The notes beneath the pieces are model-generated. The model saw only the letters and a program-made list of their open reading frames with translations. It did not search any database and was not told where the DNA came from. From NCBI RefSeq assembly GCF_001045455.1, contig NZ_LFNE01000011.1, forward strand, positions 62,001 to 126,000: a stretch of 64,000 nucleotides of DNA. Reading direction: 5' to 3'. The translations under genes were made by a program, and so were the position numbers. Positions within the stretch are counted from its first letter, which is position 1. Every line of letters begins with the position of its first letter. Positions 63,017-64,000 of the stretch are shown here, piece after piece. The DNA is from Chryseobacterium sp. FH2 (GTDB lineage Bacteria > Bacteroidota > Bacteroidia > Flavobacteriales > Weeksellaceae).

Positions 63017-63059
63017 TTTCAGTTAATAAAATAAATTTTTAATTATAATTAAATAATAT

Positions 63060-63181
63060 TTTAAACCATTAAGATTTTATGTAAGGAATAAGAATATTGA
63101 GTTTGCTATGCTTAAGTTTAGCATTTGCTATGATTATCTTAATTAAACTTAACTCCTTACATAAAATCTTAATGGTGTAAA
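63060..63181. repeat. Long inverted repeat between the SDR and Omp85-like genes
   Basis: Arms of 28 bp (63060-63087 and 63154-63181) match with one mismatch, and 21 bp (63067-63087 / 63154-63174) are perfect. The loop holds TTTGCTATG twice as a direct repeat and a smaller TTAAGTTTA / TAAACTTAA dyad. The first 20 bases of the left arm recur at 37389-37408. It may be a terminator-like or mobile (MITE/REP-type) element. No transposase is encoded. Confidence 0.7.
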
Positions 63182-63193
63182 AAAATTTAAAGT

Positions 63194-64000
63194 TTGAAAC
63201 TGTTTCTGAAAATATTTCTTGTGCTGTTTTGCGTTTTTACCCAAGCGCAAAAGAAACATTATTTCCTTATCGACACAGAAACCAAAATAAAGAAAAAAGT
63301 AAAAGATTCAATTTCTGCAGCTAAGTTTCTGGATTCTCTGGCTCAGAGCAATTATTTTTTTACCCAATTGAAAGATGTAAAGGTAAAAGGAGACAGTACA
63401 GAAATTTTCTATGATAAAGGCAAAAACTTCAACGAAACGTACGTCAATATTTCAGATTCTATTTCAAGAAAATTAAAATCTGAGAAAGAATTTTTTACTA
63501 AAAATCTGGATTCTACCAAGAAAAGTATTAATAAATCTTATATTGATGACGGTTTTGCTTTCAGTAGAATTAAAACAAAATATAAAGGTCAGAAAAACGG
63601 TTATCCAGTCGTAGAGCTTGACATTAACAAAAATGATAAAAGAACTATTGATGCTTTTGTAGTAAAAGGGTACGAAAGAGTTCCTAAGAGATTTATGAAA
63701 AATCTTGAAAAGGAATTTAAAGGAAAAACGTACGACGATAAAAACCTTATCGCGATTAATAAAAATTTTCAAAGCCATCAGTTTGTAACATTGGAACGTC
63801 CTCCACAAACATTATTTACAAAAGATTCCACGAGCATCTATCTTTTCATGGAAAAGAAAAAAACAAATACTTTTGATGGAGTGATTGGTTTTGGAAATGA
63901 CAAAACAGATAAATTTACCTTAAACGGAACCCTGAACGTCAATTTTAGAAATATGTTTAATGGTTTTGAAACAGTGAATTTGTACTGGCAAAGAAACCCA
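63194..64000 (+). CDS. Omp85/BamA-like outer-membrane protein, 5' part (cut by window end)
   Basis: The frame runs open to base 64000 and continues outside, giving the first 269 residues. It begins with TTG at 63194, since an in-frame TAA at 63188 bars any earlier start. The signal peptide MKLFLKIFLVLFCVFTQAQ is typical. A POTRA-like segment (about residues 150-200) includes FVVKGYERVPKRFMKNLEKE. The barrel begins near VIGFGNDKTDKFTLNGTLNV. This layout fits BamA/TamA-type Omp85 relatives, but the full barrel is not visible. The exact member cannot be named. Confidence 0.75.
   Translation, partial: MKLFLKIFLVLFCVFTQAQKKHYFLIDTETKIKKKVKDSISAAKFLDSLAQSNYFFTQLKDVKVKGDSTEIFYDKGKNFNETYVNISDSISRKLKSEKEFFTKNLDSTKKSINKSYIDDGFAFSRIKTKYKGQKNGYPVVELDINKNDKRTIDAFVVKGYERVPKRFMKNLEKEFKGKTYDDKNLIAINKNFQSHQFVTLERPPQTLFTKDSTSIYLFMEKKKTNTFDGVIGFGNDKTDKFTLNGTLNVNFRNMFNGFETVNLYWQRNP

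Overview
The window is a 64 kb piece of a low-GC Flavobacteriia chromosome, most like Chryseobacterium or a close relative. Supporting signs are the AT-rich base composition, promoters of the Bacteroidota form TTG-N17-20-TAnnTTTG, a fused CcoN-CcoO cbb3 oxidase, HU-CCDC81 and WG-repeat proteins, TonB-dependent receptors and beta-barrel proteins, and the thiS-C-E-D-E-G-H-F gene order. It is mainly core genome. I see no insertion sequence, prophage, CRISPR array, tRNA or rRNA.

Layout. 1-5.8 kb: the 3' part of ileS, a DksA-like protein, two small proteins, lspA, a SanA-like protein and trpS. 5.8-10.5 kb, minus strand: a HAD nucleotidase, an unlisted 44-aa protein, an ECF sigma factor, a secreted protein, metK behind a SAM-II-type riboswitch, and oxyR. 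10.6-15 kb, plus strand: katA divergent from oxyR, an enoyl-CoA hydratase, dCMP deaminase, xerD and a NUDIX hydrolase. 15-24.5 kb, minus strand: a haem-binding protein, an Ig-like lipoprotein, a serine hydrolase, a 2-hydroxyacid dehydrogenase, a thioesterase, an HU-domain membrane protein, a TonB-dependent receptor behind a TPP riboswitch, and a WG-repeat protein. 24.5-30.3 kb: a structured leader followed by acnB and a second, mitochondrial-type aconitase. 30.3-36.6 kb: a LytS/LytTR two-component pair divergent from two outer-membrane beta-barrel proteins, with 21-bp-period direct repeats between them. 36.6-43.5 kb: a full thiamine operon behind a second TPP riboswitch. 43.6-46.2 kb: a pseudouridine synthase, a membrane protein, panB and a Crp-type regulator. 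46.3-55.9 kb: the cbb3 oxidase and its assembly genes (ccoI, S, NO, Q, P, G, H and a SafE-like protein). 56-64 kb: an XRE regulator with a divergent lipoprotein, a GlmU-like protein, rpmE2, a beta-helix lipoprotein, a MazG-like protein, aroA, an SDR and the start of an Omp85-like protein.

The genes form several working units. Thiamine supply combines uptake (receptor, 21.3-23.5 kb) and synthesis (operon, 36.7-43.3 kb), both under TPP control. SAM synthesis is under SAM control. Peroxide defence is oxyR/katA. Microaerobic respiration is the cco cluster with a divergent Crp/Fnr-family regulator. The most novel-looking items are the nested and competing inverted repeats upstream of acnB, the direct repeats between the LytTR system and its beta-barrel genes, a 20-bp sequence shared by two intergenic sites (one copy within a long inverted repeat), and a possible decayed coding remnant near 57.2 kb.
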